In this document: piece after piece, positions 24,749 through 33,556 of the stretch
How the letters are laid out: each line of letters begins with the position of its first letter
How positions within the stretch are numbered: position 1 is the first letter of the stretch
Assembly: GCA_002448445.1 (NCBI GenBank)
Contig: DJYC01000011.1
Span: 1-64,000 of the forward strand
From: Treponema sp. UBA6988
GTDB taxonomy: Bacteria > Spirochaetota > Spirochaetia > Treponematales > Treponemataceae
Reading direction: 5' to 3'
DNA: 64,000 bases
Notes under the pieces: model-generated
Told to the model about the DNA's origin: nothing
The model's database searches: none
What the model saw: the letters and a program-made list of their open reading frames with translations, nothing else
Translations under genes and position numbers: made by a program

Positions 24749-26593
24749 ATGAAGAAAAAGTTACTTTCGTTTTTTGTTTTTGCAGCAGTTTTGGCGTCTG
24801 CATTCGCACAGGTTTCTGTTGACCCTGACGACTATTTCTACACCCTCTCCCAGGGCTGGGAAATACGGGGCCTCACAAAGGCAGCCCCCCCAATGAGGCC
24901 GTATCCCCTCAGGAACATAAGGCAGATTCTTGAGGACGTAATAGAAAACGGCACTCCCACAGACGTTGTGCGCGCCAAGTATTATATGGAAAAGATAAAC
25001 GGTAAGCCTTGGACTGTAGAAGCCGGCGGCCACGGAACTGCAAAGTTCACCTTTGAGACTGAATACGACGAGGAAGAGGAAGAGGGCAAGTCCAGCTTTG
25101 ACGGCTGCGAAAAGAGCCACGGCATGTTTATCCTTGCAAACCCCAAGGTCTACGGAGACATTTCCTTTCTGAACGGCCTTGTTTCCATGGGCTACAGTGC
25201 AGGTTTTGCAGCATACAAGGGGCACGAGGACGAATTTGTTCCACTCTACACAAACTCCAAGCACGACACCCGCACGGACGCAATAGAAGCAGGCCCACTG
25301 GATGTTTACCTTGACGTAAACGATGCCATCGCAGTCGGAAAGACAAACATCTTTGCCCAGGCTGGAATTTACCGCACAGGCTACGGCGACTTTTTTGACG
25401 AATGCCCTGCAATGAATGACGATGCCTTCCACAGCGCAAATTTTTCTTTCTCCGTCTTTAGCGACAAGGTTGCCTACACCCAGATTCTCTCTGCAATCGG
25501 TGCTTCAAGCGCTTACGACGGTGAGGAACTTTTCCCGGACAAGTATTTTGCCTTCCACGCAATAGAAATCAAGCCCAGCCGCAAGTTCTCCGTCACGTAT
25601 TACGAGTCATGCGTATTTGGACAGCGCATGGACCTTACTTATTTTATCCCCGCACCCTACATGATTGGCGAGGAACTTTCGGGCTTTGGCGACAACGTTC
25701 AGATGGGACTAAAATTCAAGATTATTCCTTTTGACAACTTTATGTGGGTAACGGACATCTATTCTGACGACACGGACTTGGAGAGCGCACTAAAGCTGGA
25801 CTTAGACTCCAAAAACCGCTTTGTCCTCCAGAATGGATTTGTCTACACACCGGAAAACTCCTTCTGCACAAGGCTTGGCTTTAACTATACCGTAATCACT
25901 CCATACACCTATTCCCACTGGGAGTATGCGGATGGTTCCTCTGGTGCAATCACCGCGGGAATCCCAAGCTACCAGAACTACACGAACAACGGTCTTAGCA
26001 TGGGGCTTTCCATTCCGCCGAACAGCGACCGCTTTAGCCTTTCTGTAGACATGATGCCCAAACCCAACATGAAGATAAAGCTCTTTTCTTCATTCATGAG
26101 GCATGGCAATGTCTGCGAAAGCCTTGAAAACGACGAGGCCCTTGTCTACCTTTCTGCGGACAAAGGCGTCTATTCAACGGACGGCAGCTTGTTCACGCAC
26201 TCAATGTTCTCTGATCCCGACAACGACATCGGTGAGCATGTTGACACGGCATGGAACCACCTTAACTTCCTTACCCAAGACCACAAGATGTATGCCGCAA
26301 AGGCTGGCTTTGACCTTAACTATGAATTCCCCAAGCAGAAATGGGGGCAGTTTACGCTCAAATTTGGCTACGCCTTTGAATACGTGCACAACAAGGGCGT
26401 TGAAAACCCAATGTTTGAGCCTGTTTCTGGCCTTAAGTACGACAAGGATAGCGGCAAGTACAAGCTGAATGACGTTGAGCAGACGGATGCGGAGCTTGAG
26501 CAGATTGTGGCAACTTCAAAGGAAGACTGGCTCAGGGACCTGCACGACGAGATGAACCACTACATTACGGTGGGCGGTTCATTTAGGTTCTAG
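24749..26593 (+). CDS. Predicted outer-membrane beta-barrel protein
   Basis: A 614-residue exported protein with the signal peptide MKKKLLSFFVFAAVLASAFA, a short helical N-terminal region (about 45-90) and many amphipathic beta-strands ending HYITVGGSFRF. A terminal aromatic residue is usual for barrels assembled by BamA. It shares the overall plan and similar length of the preceding gene, so the two may be paralogues or form a pair. Function is unknown; envelope polysaccharide or glycolipid handling is suggested only by the upstream glycosyltransferase. Confidence 0.65.
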   Translation: MKKKLLSFFVFAAVLASAFAQVSVDPDDYFYTLSQGWEIRGLTKAAPPMRPYPLRNIRQILEDVIENGTPTDVVRAKYYMEKINGKPWTVEAGGHGTAKFTFETEYDEEEEEGKSSFDGCEKSHGMFILANPKVYGDISFLNGLVSMGYSAGFAAYKGHEDEFVPLYTNSKHDTRTDAIEAGPLDVYLDVNDAIAVGKTNIFAQAGIYRTGYGDFFDECPAMNDDAFHSANFSFSVFSDKVAYTQILSAIGASSAYDGEELFPDKYFAFHAIEIKPSRKFSVTYYESCVFGQRMDLTYFIPAPYMIGEELSGFGDNVQMGLKFKIIPFDNFMWVTDIYSDDTDLESALKLDLDSKNRFVLQNGFVYTPENSFCTRLGFNYTVITPYTYSHWEYADGSSGAITAGIPSYQNYTNNGLSMGLSIPPNSDRFSLSVDMMPKPNMKIKLFSSFMRHGNVCESLENDEALVYLSADKGVYSTDGSLFTHSMFSDPDNDIGEHVDTAWNHLNFLTQDHKMYAAKAGFDLNYEFPKQKWGQFTLKFGYAFEYVHNKGVENPMFEPVSGLKYDKDSGKYKLNDVEQTDAELEQIVATSKEDWLRDLHDEMNHYITVGGSFRF

Positions 26594-26679
26594 GCTGGGG
26601 ATATTTTTCTTTTTAATTTGGACGGCATGTCCTGTTTAACTGAGCCCGCCCCTAGGGGGCGGTCAAAATTCATGGTGTT

Positions 26680-26759
26680 CCCCGCTTTCCGGGGTTCCGT
26701 GGGTCCCTGCCCACTCCATTGCTGTCGCAACCCGCCTTCGGCGGGCCCCTACAATCGGG
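26680..26759 (-). repeat. Dispersed intergenic repeat, copy B
   Basis: On the plus strand it runs from CCCCGCTTTCCGGGGTTCCG through CTCCATTGC and CGCAAC to CCCCTACAATCGGG, matching copy A closely. A separate GC-rich palindrome (CCGCCCC/GGGGCGG near 26647-26662) lies just before it. Together they occupy the 217-nt gap before thiI. Confidence 0.75.
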
Positions 26760-26810
26760 CGTAGGATAAAAATCAAGTACCCTGTATAACACAAGAGGAG
26801 AAAGCTATTT

Positions 26811-28079
26811 ATGTATTCAGAAATATACCTTGGAAAAGTCGGTGAGCTTAGCCTTAAGCGCAGTAACATCCGCGTATTTGAAAAGCAGCTTGTTACCAAT
26901 GCCCGCACCGCTCTTGAAACTGTTGACGCAAAAATCCACACCCAGTCTGGAAGGCTTTACGTTTCATGCACGCCACAGTCATGCCAAGCGGTTGAGTACA
27001 TGCTGGACCGCCTTATTGGCATTACAGGCTGGGCAAAGGTTGTAAAGACCCAGAAGGACATTGGAGCCATAACGGATGCAGTTACCGAGCTTGCAAAGAA
27101 GGCAAGGGATGCAGGTGCCAAGACCTTTAAGATAGATGCAAGGCGTGAAGACAAGTCTTTCCCCCTAAACTCATACGAAATTTGCACGCAGGCTGCAAGC
27201 GGAGCCTTTGACTCTGGAATCCTTGCCGTAGACGTTCACAAGCCGGACGTTGTTATAAGTGTGGAAGTTCGTGACGAATGTTTTGTTTATTCAACTCAGA
27301 AAAGGACTTGCCGTGGACTGCCTGTTGGCGTTAGCGGAAAGGGGCTTTTGCTTCTTAGCGGAGGCTTGGACAGTCCTGTTGCCGGTTACCGCATGATGAG
27401 GAGGGGAATGAAGGTTGAATGTGTGTATTTCCATTCATACCCGTACACTTCCGAAGAAGCACAAAAAAAAGTTGAGGATTTGGCGGAAGTTTTGAGCGGC
27501 TATGGCTGCGACACCCACCTTAACATAATTCCCTTTACGGACGTTCAGATGAAGATAAAGTCAAAGTCTCCACAGGACTACACAACCCTTATGCTTCGCC
27601 TCTGCATGATGAAGTGTGCCAACATGCTTGCCCAAAGAATAAATGCCCAGTGCCTTATTACAGGAGAAAGCCTTGGCCAGGTTGCAAGCCAGACCATGGA
27701 GAACATGGCGGTTACGGAAAGTTTTGCAGAATACCCGCTTTTAAGGCCGCTTGTAGGTTTGGACAAGGAAGAAATTACAGACACAGCCATCCAGATTGGA
27801 AGCTATGACATTTCAATCCTTCCCTACGAGGACTGCTGCGTTCTCTTTAGCCCCCGCCATCCTGTACTAAAGGCCAATGTTGAAGAAGCCAAAAAGATTT
27901 ACGAAAGCCTTGAAGTTGACCAGCTTATAGAAGAAGCCTTTAACAACCGCAAGATTATCCGCTATGCCCTTAGGGACACCATAGGCAAGAAGTGGGCCAC
28001 AAAGCCTTACCGCGTACAGGCGGGGAATGTGGTGCAGGGTAGCGATGTGCGCAGTGGCAATGCAGAAGGAACTGAATAA
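26811..28079 (+). CDS. thiI: tRNA 4-thiouridine synthase
   Basis: ThiI adenylates uridine 8 of tRNA and transfers sulfur to it; in some bacteria it also helps make the thiamine thiazole. The 422-residue protein has the N-terminal ferredoxin-like and THUMP domains (about residues 1-165) and the PP-loop motif LSGGLDSPVAG near residue 180. The C-terminal rhodanese domain of the E. coli enzyme is absent, as in many Gram-positive and spirochaetal forms, so sulfur must come by another route. The ribosome binding site is GAGGAG at 26793-26798. Confidence 0.93.
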   Translation: MYSEIYLGKVGELSLKRSNIRVFEKQLVTNARTALETVDAKIHTQSGRLYVSCTPQSCQAVEYMLDRLIGITGWAKVVKTQKDIGAITDAVTELAKKARDAGAKTFKIDARREDKSFPLNSYEICTQAASGAFDSGILAVDVHKPDVVISVEVRDECFVYSTQKRTCRGLPVGVSGKGLLLLSGGLDSPVAGYRMMRRGMKVECVYFHSYPYTSEEAQKKVEDLAEVLSGYGCDTHLNIIPFTDVQMKIKSKSPQDYTTLMLRLCMMKCANMLAQRINAQCLITGESLGQVASQTMENMAVTESFAEYPLLRPLVGLDKEEITDTAIQIGSYDISILPYEDCCVLFSPRHPVLKANVEEAKKIYESLEVDQLIEEAFNNRKIIRYALRDTIGKKWATKPYRVQAGNVVQGSDVRSGNAEGTE

Positions 28080-28170
28080 ATTTGCTTACCGTGGTCTTTC
28101 CCTAATAAAAGGCTCTTTTTATGCCGATACTCAAAAAGTGAAAAACCGTCCTGAATTTTATAAGAAATTT

Positions 28171-29379
28171 ATGCCCTTAAAAGGCATTTTACTCATATTT
28201 GCAGGCCTTTGCCTCGTGCAGGGGACTATTTTGACCGCACAGGAAAGTGCTGCCCCTGCCACTAATGCTGCCACAGCCGTAGAAGTTGTTGCAGACGACA
28301 GCGTTCCTCTTTTGCTTGAAGGAATCTGGGAGAATTCCAACCGCTACGTTGTCTTTGACACAGACTACATTGCTTCGGACAACCGTGCAATTCCCAACAT
28401 TGTGCTAAAGACCTTCTACCAGTGGTACGACGACCGCGCCGCAGAAAGCCCCGAATACTCTGCAAAGAACAAGCGCGACAGGAACAACACGACGCCTGCA
28501 AACCCGGAGCGCATCCTTTTGCATTTTACGCCCCTTACCGATGAGCTTTTTACTCCTGAATACAAAATAAACGTTACCCAAGAAGACGGAGACATTCTTA
28601 CAGCAGACAGTGAGTGCAGCGGTGCCTGGGACATGCAGATAACCTATTCAAGCCATAAGCTTGGCGGAAAAAACACCTACCACGTGCCTATTGCCGTTAT
28701 TGGAAACAAGCTCTACCTAAAATTCCGCGTTAAGGCGGAAAACAGCGATTCTGTGGATGTTTCAACTGTCTTGGACGGAAGCATAAGTGACGTTGCAAGC
28801 AAAGAGGCAGGTTATTGGCTGGATGCAGGAAATGCAAACGGCATATTGGTAAGCCCGCCTGTTTCCAGCGAAGAGCTTTTGTCCTACCTCGTTACTGATT
28901 CTGCCGTCTACCCGGTACGCTACTGGGAGACAGACATGGAGTACGATGCCAACGCAAGGGCAAGGCTTGACGACGGGGGAAATTCATATTACGTTCCAAA
29001 GCATTTGCTTGTTGGTGGCCTTGTCTACACATGTACACTAGGAAGAAGGACACAGATACGCAACGTGCAGAAAATTGACAAGCTTCCTGAGCCTTACTCC
29101 ATGAACAGCGTGCTAGTGGAAAAGCATGCCGTTACGGAAGAGGACAAGCCCATAACATACAGGGTGCGCACTTCTACGATACTTGTATTTGGAGAGCCAT
29201 ACCTTACCCTTACGGACGGAACCCGTACCTTGGAAGAGATTGTCCAGGCCGCCAACAGCAGAAAGAAGCCGCCTAGAAAGCCGCTCTTCCCGCCCCACGG
29301 CGTACTTGACTTTGACTGGAGCATTATTGAAGACCCGCCAAAAGACTACAACCGCCGCATGCTGGACTTGGGTAAATAA
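28171..29379 (+). CDS. Exported protein of unknown function
   Basis: An exported protein of about 402 residues that I do not recognise. A longer frame opens at 28027 but would overlap thiI by 53 nt. The ATG at 28171 begins a good signal peptide (MPLKGILLIFAGLCLVQG, cleavage after LTA), so it is chosen. The mature part is hydrophilic with many Tyr/Asp/Asn, likely beta-rich, and ends in a proline-rich tail (KKPPRKPLFPP). A TATAAG box ends 6 nt before the ATG, a weak hint of a leaderless start. Its stop codon directly abuts the stop of the convergent next gene. Confidence 0.65.
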   Translation: MPLKGILLIFAGLCLVQGTILTAQESAAPATNAATAVEVVADDSVPLLLEGIWENSNRYVVFDTDYIASDNRAIPNIVLKTFYQWYDDRAAESPEYSAKNKRDRNNTTPANPERILLHFTPLTDELFTPEYKINVTQEDGDILTADSECSGAWDMQITYSSHKLGGKNTYHVPIAVIGNKLYLKFRVKAENSDSVDVSTVLDGSISDVASKEAGYWLDAGNANGILVSPPVSSEELLSYLVTDSAVYPVRYWETDMEYDANARARLDDGGNSYYVPKHLLVGGLVYTCTLGRRTQIRNVQKIDKLPEPYSMNSVLVEKHAVTEEDKPITYRVRTSTILVFGEPYLTLTDGTRTLEEIVQAANSRKKPPRKPLFPPHGVLDFDWSIIEDPPKDYNRRMLDLGK

Positions 29380-29946
29380 TTATTTGTTCACTTTTATAAT
29401 CTGAATGTAATCTAGGCATAGCGGCTTATAGCCCTTTGCATTTTTTACGGTAGGAAAATAAAGTTCCATGCTTACTGTCTGCTTTTCTTCCAGCGTGATG
29501 GTGCAGGGGCAGCGGGTGGTAAGCTCGTAATATCCCAACGGTGGGTTGCTTGGGTAAAAGTTGTGCTGTATTCCTTCAAGGGCCATCTTTATTGTAGCAA
29601 ATTTATTGTTGAAGGCTTTTTCGCATACCATTATTTCGTATGTTCCGGCATCCAGTGTTACTATGGCTCTTGCAGTGCAGGCAGGGGCATACGGTGAGAC
29701 CAGAAGGCTTGCGTGTGCGCTGGCATCCATGTCGAATAAGCGTCCAGCCGTTACTTCTTCAAGCTTTTCTTTTTGTGGCAAAACCTTTCCGCCGGATTCA
29801 AGGAGCATGTCCTCTGCCTCTATCTTTATTCCGCCGCCTGTAAATTCAAAGGACGGAATGATGTATGCATCTTTTGAAAATGCAAACTCTGATGCCAATA
29901 CCAAGGCACAAAGTACAAGGCAAGATTTAAAAGTCGTTTTCTTCAT
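29380..29946 (-). CDS. Small exported protein with CBM6/CBM35-like domain
   Basis: A 188-residue exported protein with a signal peptide (MKKTTFKSCLVLCALVLASEFAFS). The mature part looks like a single carbohydrate-binding-module-type beta-sandwich. It opens with IKIEAEDM, has an internal DAGTYEIMVCEKAF strand pair, and ends PLCLDYIQIIKV. The EAED opening and LDYI ending are hallmarks of CBM6/CBM35 folds. No catalytic domain is attached, so it may bind glycans or be a structural relative. The start at 29946 is favoured over 29952 because AAAGGAT lies 6 nt before it; longer upstream frames are discounted. Confidence 0.6.
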   Translation of the reverse strand: MKKTTFKSCLVLCALVLASEFAFSKDAYIIPSFEFTGGGIKIEAEDMLLESGGKVLPQKEKLEEVTAGRLFDMDASAHASLLVSPYAPACTARAIVTLDAGTYEIMVCEKAFNNKFATIKMALEGIQHNFYPSNPPLGYYELTTRCPCTITLEEKQTVSMELYFPTVKNAKGYKPLCLDYIQIIKVNK

Positions 29947-30053
29947 ATTCATATCCTTTTGCGCTTTATAAAAAACTGCACAGGTTCTTGAAAGCGCCAA
30001 GCATTTTAATTTTTTTGCAGCATAAAAAATTTTTTGCAAACAACAAAGGCACG

Positions 30054-30117
30054 GCCGGGATTGGAGCCCCTTTAGTAGCCGAAGGCTATGAGCGGATAGC
30101 GAAGGGCGGAAAGCCCT
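30054..30117 (+). repeat. Dispersed intergenic repeat, copy F
   Basis: A short copy that begins CCGGGATTGGAGCCCC and ends GGGCGGAAAGCCC, with inner arms TAGCC/GGCTA. It lies between the CBM-like gene and the uvrD-type helicase gene. Confidence 0.65.
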
Positions 30118-30145
30118 TAGCAAATAAAAGCGCCGCAAAAAAATC

Positions 30146-32176
30146 CTACAGCTTTGGCACGTGGGGCTTGGCCATGTTCCTTAGCATGTTTTGGAGCATC
30201 TCGTGTGCCGCGTCTGCATCAACTTCCTTTGAAGGCTCATGGTATTTTACCAGATTTTGAGGTATTTCATCAAGGAAGCGGCTGGGCTCGCAGTCAACAG
30301 AAGCATTCATTTTGCGCCTCTTCCTGCAGGAGGAAATAAAGAGCCTGTCCCGCGCCCGCGTTACTGCAACGTAAAAAAGACGGCGTTCTTCTTCTATTGC
30401 ATTGTCTCCGCCTTCTTCAACTGCACGTGCATGCGGCATTAGGCCTTCCTCCGCACCCGCAATGAATACTACCGGGAATTCAAGCCCCTTGCTGGCATGG
30501 ACCGTCATAAGGTTTACCTTGCCCTTGTCCGCTTCTCCGTCGTCAAGGTCGTCGCGGCTAAGAAGGGTAATGCGGTTAAGGTAGGCATAAAGGCTTGTGT
30601 CATCGTGCTGGGGGTTGTTTTCCCACTGTTCCATGCTTTTTATTAGGCTTTCTATGTTCATGTACTTGAATCGGGCAGCCTTTTCGCTCTTGGGGTTTTC
30701 TGCAATTAAGAAGTCAAAGTAGTTTATGTCCGTAACCATCTGCTTTACTTTTTTGCTGAGTCCTTTTCCGCTTAGCATTGTCTTGTTGTTTTCTATTAAT
30801 TGGCAGAAGGATTTTAGGCTTTCCAATGCGCTGTCGCTTACCGGGCATTCGTCTTCCCCGCATTCCAGGACTGCCTGTATTGCTTCCCAAAGGGAGACTC
30901 CAAGTCTTGCTGCAACGGTATTCAGTGCCTCTATTGAAGTTCGGCCGATTCCCCTTCGCGGAGTGTTTATTATGCGAAGGAGGTTTATGTCATCGTCGTG
31001 GTTGGAGATTACGCGCAGGTAGCTTATTATGTCCTTTATTTCTTTGCGTTCAAAGAAGGATGTTCCTCCGCTCATCACGTAGGGGATGTTTGCTTCTAGG
31101 AAGGCTTCTTCTATTGCCCGGCTCTGGGTGTTTGCCCTCATCAGAACGCCAAAGTCGTCGTACTTGCGCTTTTCTTCTATACAAATGCCCTGTATTCCGT
31201 CTGCTATGAAGTCTGCTTCTGCGGCTTCGTTTTCCGGCATGTAGATTTCTATGGGTTTTCCTTCTCCGTTGCCGCTCCAAAGCTCTTTGTCCTTGCGGTT
31301 GGTGTTGTGCTTTATTACTCCGTTTGCGGCGGCAAGAATTGTTCCTGTTGAGCGGTAGTTCTGTTCAAGCCTTATTTCCTGAACTTCCGGGAAGTCTTTT
31401 TCAAAGTTGAGGATGTTCTGGTAGTCTGCTCCGCGCCAGCTGTAGATTGACTGGTCGTCATCGCCAACAACTGCCACGTTCTTGTCTGCCAGTATGTGCA
31501 TCATCTCGTACTGCTGGTGGCTTGTGTCCTGGAATTCGTCCACCATGATGTACTTGTAGCGGTTGCGGTAGGCTTCCAGAATGTCCGGGTGTTCACGCCA
31601 GAGTTTTATTGGCAGGGTGATAAGATCGTCAAAGTCAACCGAATTGTAGACTTTAAGGCCTTCCTGGTAGCTTTCGTAAAGTTCCCGGTACATGGAATTT
31701 TCTGCGTTCCAGTTTTTGCGTCCGGTCTTTATGTCGCTAAAGATGGCGCCTATCTTGTAAACGTCCATTGCATCGCCTGTAAAATGAAGCTCGCGGCCTG
31801 TTTCCTTTATTAGTGCGTAGCGGTCCGTTTCGTCGTAAATGGAAAAATTTTCCCTGTAACCCAACGCTTGGATATCCTGGCGCAGAACCCGCACACCGAA
31901 TGCGTGGAATGTGCTTATGGTAAGGTTCTGAAGCTTTTTGTTTGTAAGGCCTTTTATTCGGTCAGACATTTCTTTTGCAGCCTTGTTGGTAAAGGTTAGG
32001 GCTAGAATCTGGCTTTGGGGAATGCCGTGTTCCAGCATGTTTGCAATGCGGCATGTGATTACGCGCGTCTTTCCGCTTCCAGCTCCGGCTATGATGAGAA
32101 TTGCCCCCTCCAGCGTTGTTACTGCGCGGTACTGCTCGGGGTTGAGCTCTGATTTTAAGTCTTCTTCCAGTGACAT
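30146..32176 (-). CDS. UvrD/PcrA/Rep-family DNA helicase
   Basis: A 676-residue superfamily 1A 3'-5' helicase for repair and replication-fork processing. Motifs: LNPEQYRAV (Q-motif, residue 11), Walker A GAGSGKTRV (about 31), motif Ia TFTNKAAKEM, motif II VDEFQDTS (about 213), motif III GDDDQSIYSWRGA, motif IV EQNYRST, motif V MTVHASKGLEF (about 555) and motif VI VAVTRAR (about 612). It is shorter than PcrA at the C-terminus and closest in size to Rep, so uvrD, pcrA or rep cannot be decided. The -10 box is 8 nt before the ATG. Confidence 0.94.
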   Translation of the reverse strand: MSLEEDLKSELNPEQYRAVTTLEGAILIIAGAGSGKTRVITCRIANMLEHGIPQSQILALTFTNKAAKEMSDRIKGLTNKKLQNLTISTFHAFGVRVLRQDIQALGYRENFSIYDETDRYALIKETGRELHFTGDAMDVYKIGAIFSDIKTGRKNWNAENSMYRELYESYQEGLKVYNSVDFDDLITLPIKLWREHPDILEAYRNRYKYIMVDEFQDTSHQQYEMMHILADKNVAVVGDDDQSIYSWRGADYQNILNFEKDFPEVQEIRLEQNYRSTGTILAAANGVIKHNTNRKDKELWSGNGEGKPIEIYMPENEAAEADFIADGIQGICIEEKRKYDDFGVLMRANTQSRAIEEAFLEANIPYVMSGGTSFFERKEIKDIISYLRVISNHDDDINLLRIINTPRRGIGRTSIEALNTVAARLGVSLWEAIQAVLECGEDECPVSDSALESLKSFCQLIENNKTMLSGKGLSKKVKQMVTDINYFDFLIAENPKSEKAARFKYMNIESLIKSMEQWENNPQHDDTSLYAYLNRITLLSRDDLDDGEADKGKVNLMTVHASKGLEFPVVFIAGAEEGLMPHARAVEEGGDNAIEEERRLFYVAVTRARDRLFISSCRKRRKMNASVDCEPSRFLDEIPQNLVKYHEPSKEVDADAAHEMLQNMLRNMAKPHVPKL

Positions 32177-32184
32177 AGGGCATT

Positions 32185-32213
32185 ATTGTAACGATAAAAA
32201 GAAAGTCTGGCAA
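32185..32213 (-). promoter_or_regulatory. Predicted promoter of the UvrD-type helicase gene, leaderless arrangement
   Basis: On the minus strand TTGCCA (32213-32208), a 17-nt spacer and TACAAT (32190-32185) end 8 nt before the ATG at 32176. Confidence 0.7.
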
Positions 32214-32237
32214 CATATAAATTCAATCGAATGGTTC

Positions 32238-32266
32238 TTGACGAGAAGACCCCCGCTCATTAAAAT
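32238..32266 (+). promoter_or_regulatory. Predicted promoter of pcnB, near-leaderless
   Basis: TTGACG (32238-32243), a 17-nt spacer and TAAAAT (32261-32266) end 9 nt before the GTG at 32276. It diverges from the helicase promoter. Confidence 0.7.
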
Positions 32267-32275
32267 ATATCCACT

Positions 32276-33382
32276 GTGCTAATTCGATATTCAACGGACA
32301 GCAAGGGTAGGCCCGTCAAGAAGGCTGTCGTATATACTAAAAAAGAACATAATATTTCTCTAAGGGACGTGGATCCGGATGCAATCTACATTATAAACAG
32401 GCTCCGGGAGACAGGTTTTGCATCCTACATAGTTGGCGGTGCAGTGCGGGACCTTATAATAGGAAACAAACCCAAGGATTTTGACATCGTTACCGATGCA
32501 ACGCCCAGCCGCATTAAAAAAATATTCAGAAATTCCCGGATTATTGGCAAGAGGTTCCGCCTTGTTCACGTCTTTACTTCTACAAAAATTTTTGAAGTCT
32601 GTACATTCCGCTCTATTGTGGACGGTTCCGTGGGCAATGCCTTTGGAACAATGGACGAGGACGTAAAAAGAAGGGACTTCACACTGAATGCCCTTTACTA
32701 CGACCCAGTAAAGGAGCAGGTTATTGACTATGTTGGGGGAGTAAAAGACATAAGGAAGGGAATTGTCCGCCCGGTAATTCCCATCGACAGGATTTTTATA
32801 GAAGACCCGGTGCGCATGTTGCGTGCAGTAAAATACGGCGCAACTACAAAGTGCCGCCTTCCGCACTCCCTAAAAAAGAAGATCCGCGAGTCCTCCCAGC
32901 TTTTATCCCCGGTTTCGCCTTCGCGTCTTACCGAAGAGCTCTTGAAAATAATCAATTCCGGACACGCATTTGACATAGTGACCCACGCGCTGGATGCAAA
33001 CCTTTACGAATACCTGCAGCCGGCAGCCACAAACATAATGATGGACAACAAAAAGTACGCAAAGGCATACCTTGAAAGCATAAAGGAGCTGGACAAGGCA
33101 TCTGCCGAAAATCCGCAGATGAGGCTTGGGGAAAGGCTCTGCTACATTCTGAGGGACTTTGTAGACGGCCTTACTGACTGGAGCGCAGAGGCAAAGTCTT
33201 CTTCCCCGTCCGACCTTTACAAGCGTACATGGGAAAGGTGCAGAAATTTCATTCTTCCAATGAATCCCCAGAGGACGGAGCTGGAATTTGCAATAAGGAA
33301 AATTCTTTCTTCTTACGGAATCAACGTGAAGATGCCCAAAAGGCATACCCGCTACATTCCCAAGGATGATGACGAATATTGA
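32276..33382 (+). CDS. pcnB: Poly(A) polymerase / CCA-adding family nucleotidyltransferase
   Basis: This class II nucleotidyltransferase adds A residues (poly(A) polymerase I) or CCA to RNA 3' ends. The 368-residue protein has the head motif VGGAVRDLIIGNKPKDFDI (about residues 46-64), with GG and DxD metal ligands. The segment IIGKRFRLVHV (about 86-96) matches the signature used to separate bacterial poly(A) polymerases from CCA-adding enzymes. RRDFTLNALYYD and the RNA-binding helices follow. A lysine/arginine-rich tail (MPKRHTRY) is also typical. The start is a GTG with no ribosome binding site, explained by the promoter 9 nt upstream. Confidence 0.87.
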   Translation: MLIRYSTDSKGRPVKKAVVYTKKEHNISLRDVDPDAIYIINRLRETGFASYIVGGAVRDLIIGNKPKDFDIVTDATPSRIKKIFRNSRIIGKRFRLVHVFTSTKIFEVCTFRSIVDGSVGNAFGTMDEDVKRRDFTLNALYYDPVKEQVIDYVGGVKDIRKGIVRPVIPIDRIFIEDPVRMLRAVKYGATTKCRLPHSLKKKIRESSQLLSPVSPSRLTEELLKIINSGHAFDIVTHALDANLYEYLQPAATNIMMDNKKYAKAYLESIKELDKASAENPQMRLGERLCYILRDFVDGLTDWSAEAKSSSPSDLYKRTWERCRNFILPMNPQRTELEFAIRKILSSYGINVKMPKRHTRYIPKDDDEY

Positions 33383-33434
33383 TTTACGGCAAAAAACTTT
33401 TTGGCTGCATATTGCCTATGCTGTCCAAAGATTA

Positions 33435-33513
33435 AGCCTACCCCCGATTGGAAGGGTTGCGCAGCAAGACCGCGAAAGCGGGCCGGAGCGGTAGCGTAGC
33501 CCTGGAAAGCGGG
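33435..33513 (+). repeat. Dispersed intergenic repeat, copy E
   Basis: It begins CCCCCGATTGGAAGGG and ends CCCTGGAAAGCGGG, with a GC-rich core (GACCGCGAAAGCGG). It lies between the convergent pcnB and P-loop/Asp23 genes and could fold on both strands. Confidence 0.75.
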
Positions 33514-33556
33514 TTTGCATAAAAAAGCCGGTCCAAAAAAAGAAAAAATTAAAAAA

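Noticed and set aside
26645..26662. GC-rich palindrome after the second barrel gene as a terminator
   Set aside because: It has strong pairing but no T-run on the plus strand; more likely part of the adjoining repeat.
28027..28170. N-terminal extension of the exported unknown protein overlapping thiI
   Set aside because: It would hide a clear signal peptide that starts at 28171.
29953..30138. N-terminal extension of the CBM-like protein
   Set aside because: It reads through repeat copy F, while a signal peptide with ribosome binding site begins at 29946.
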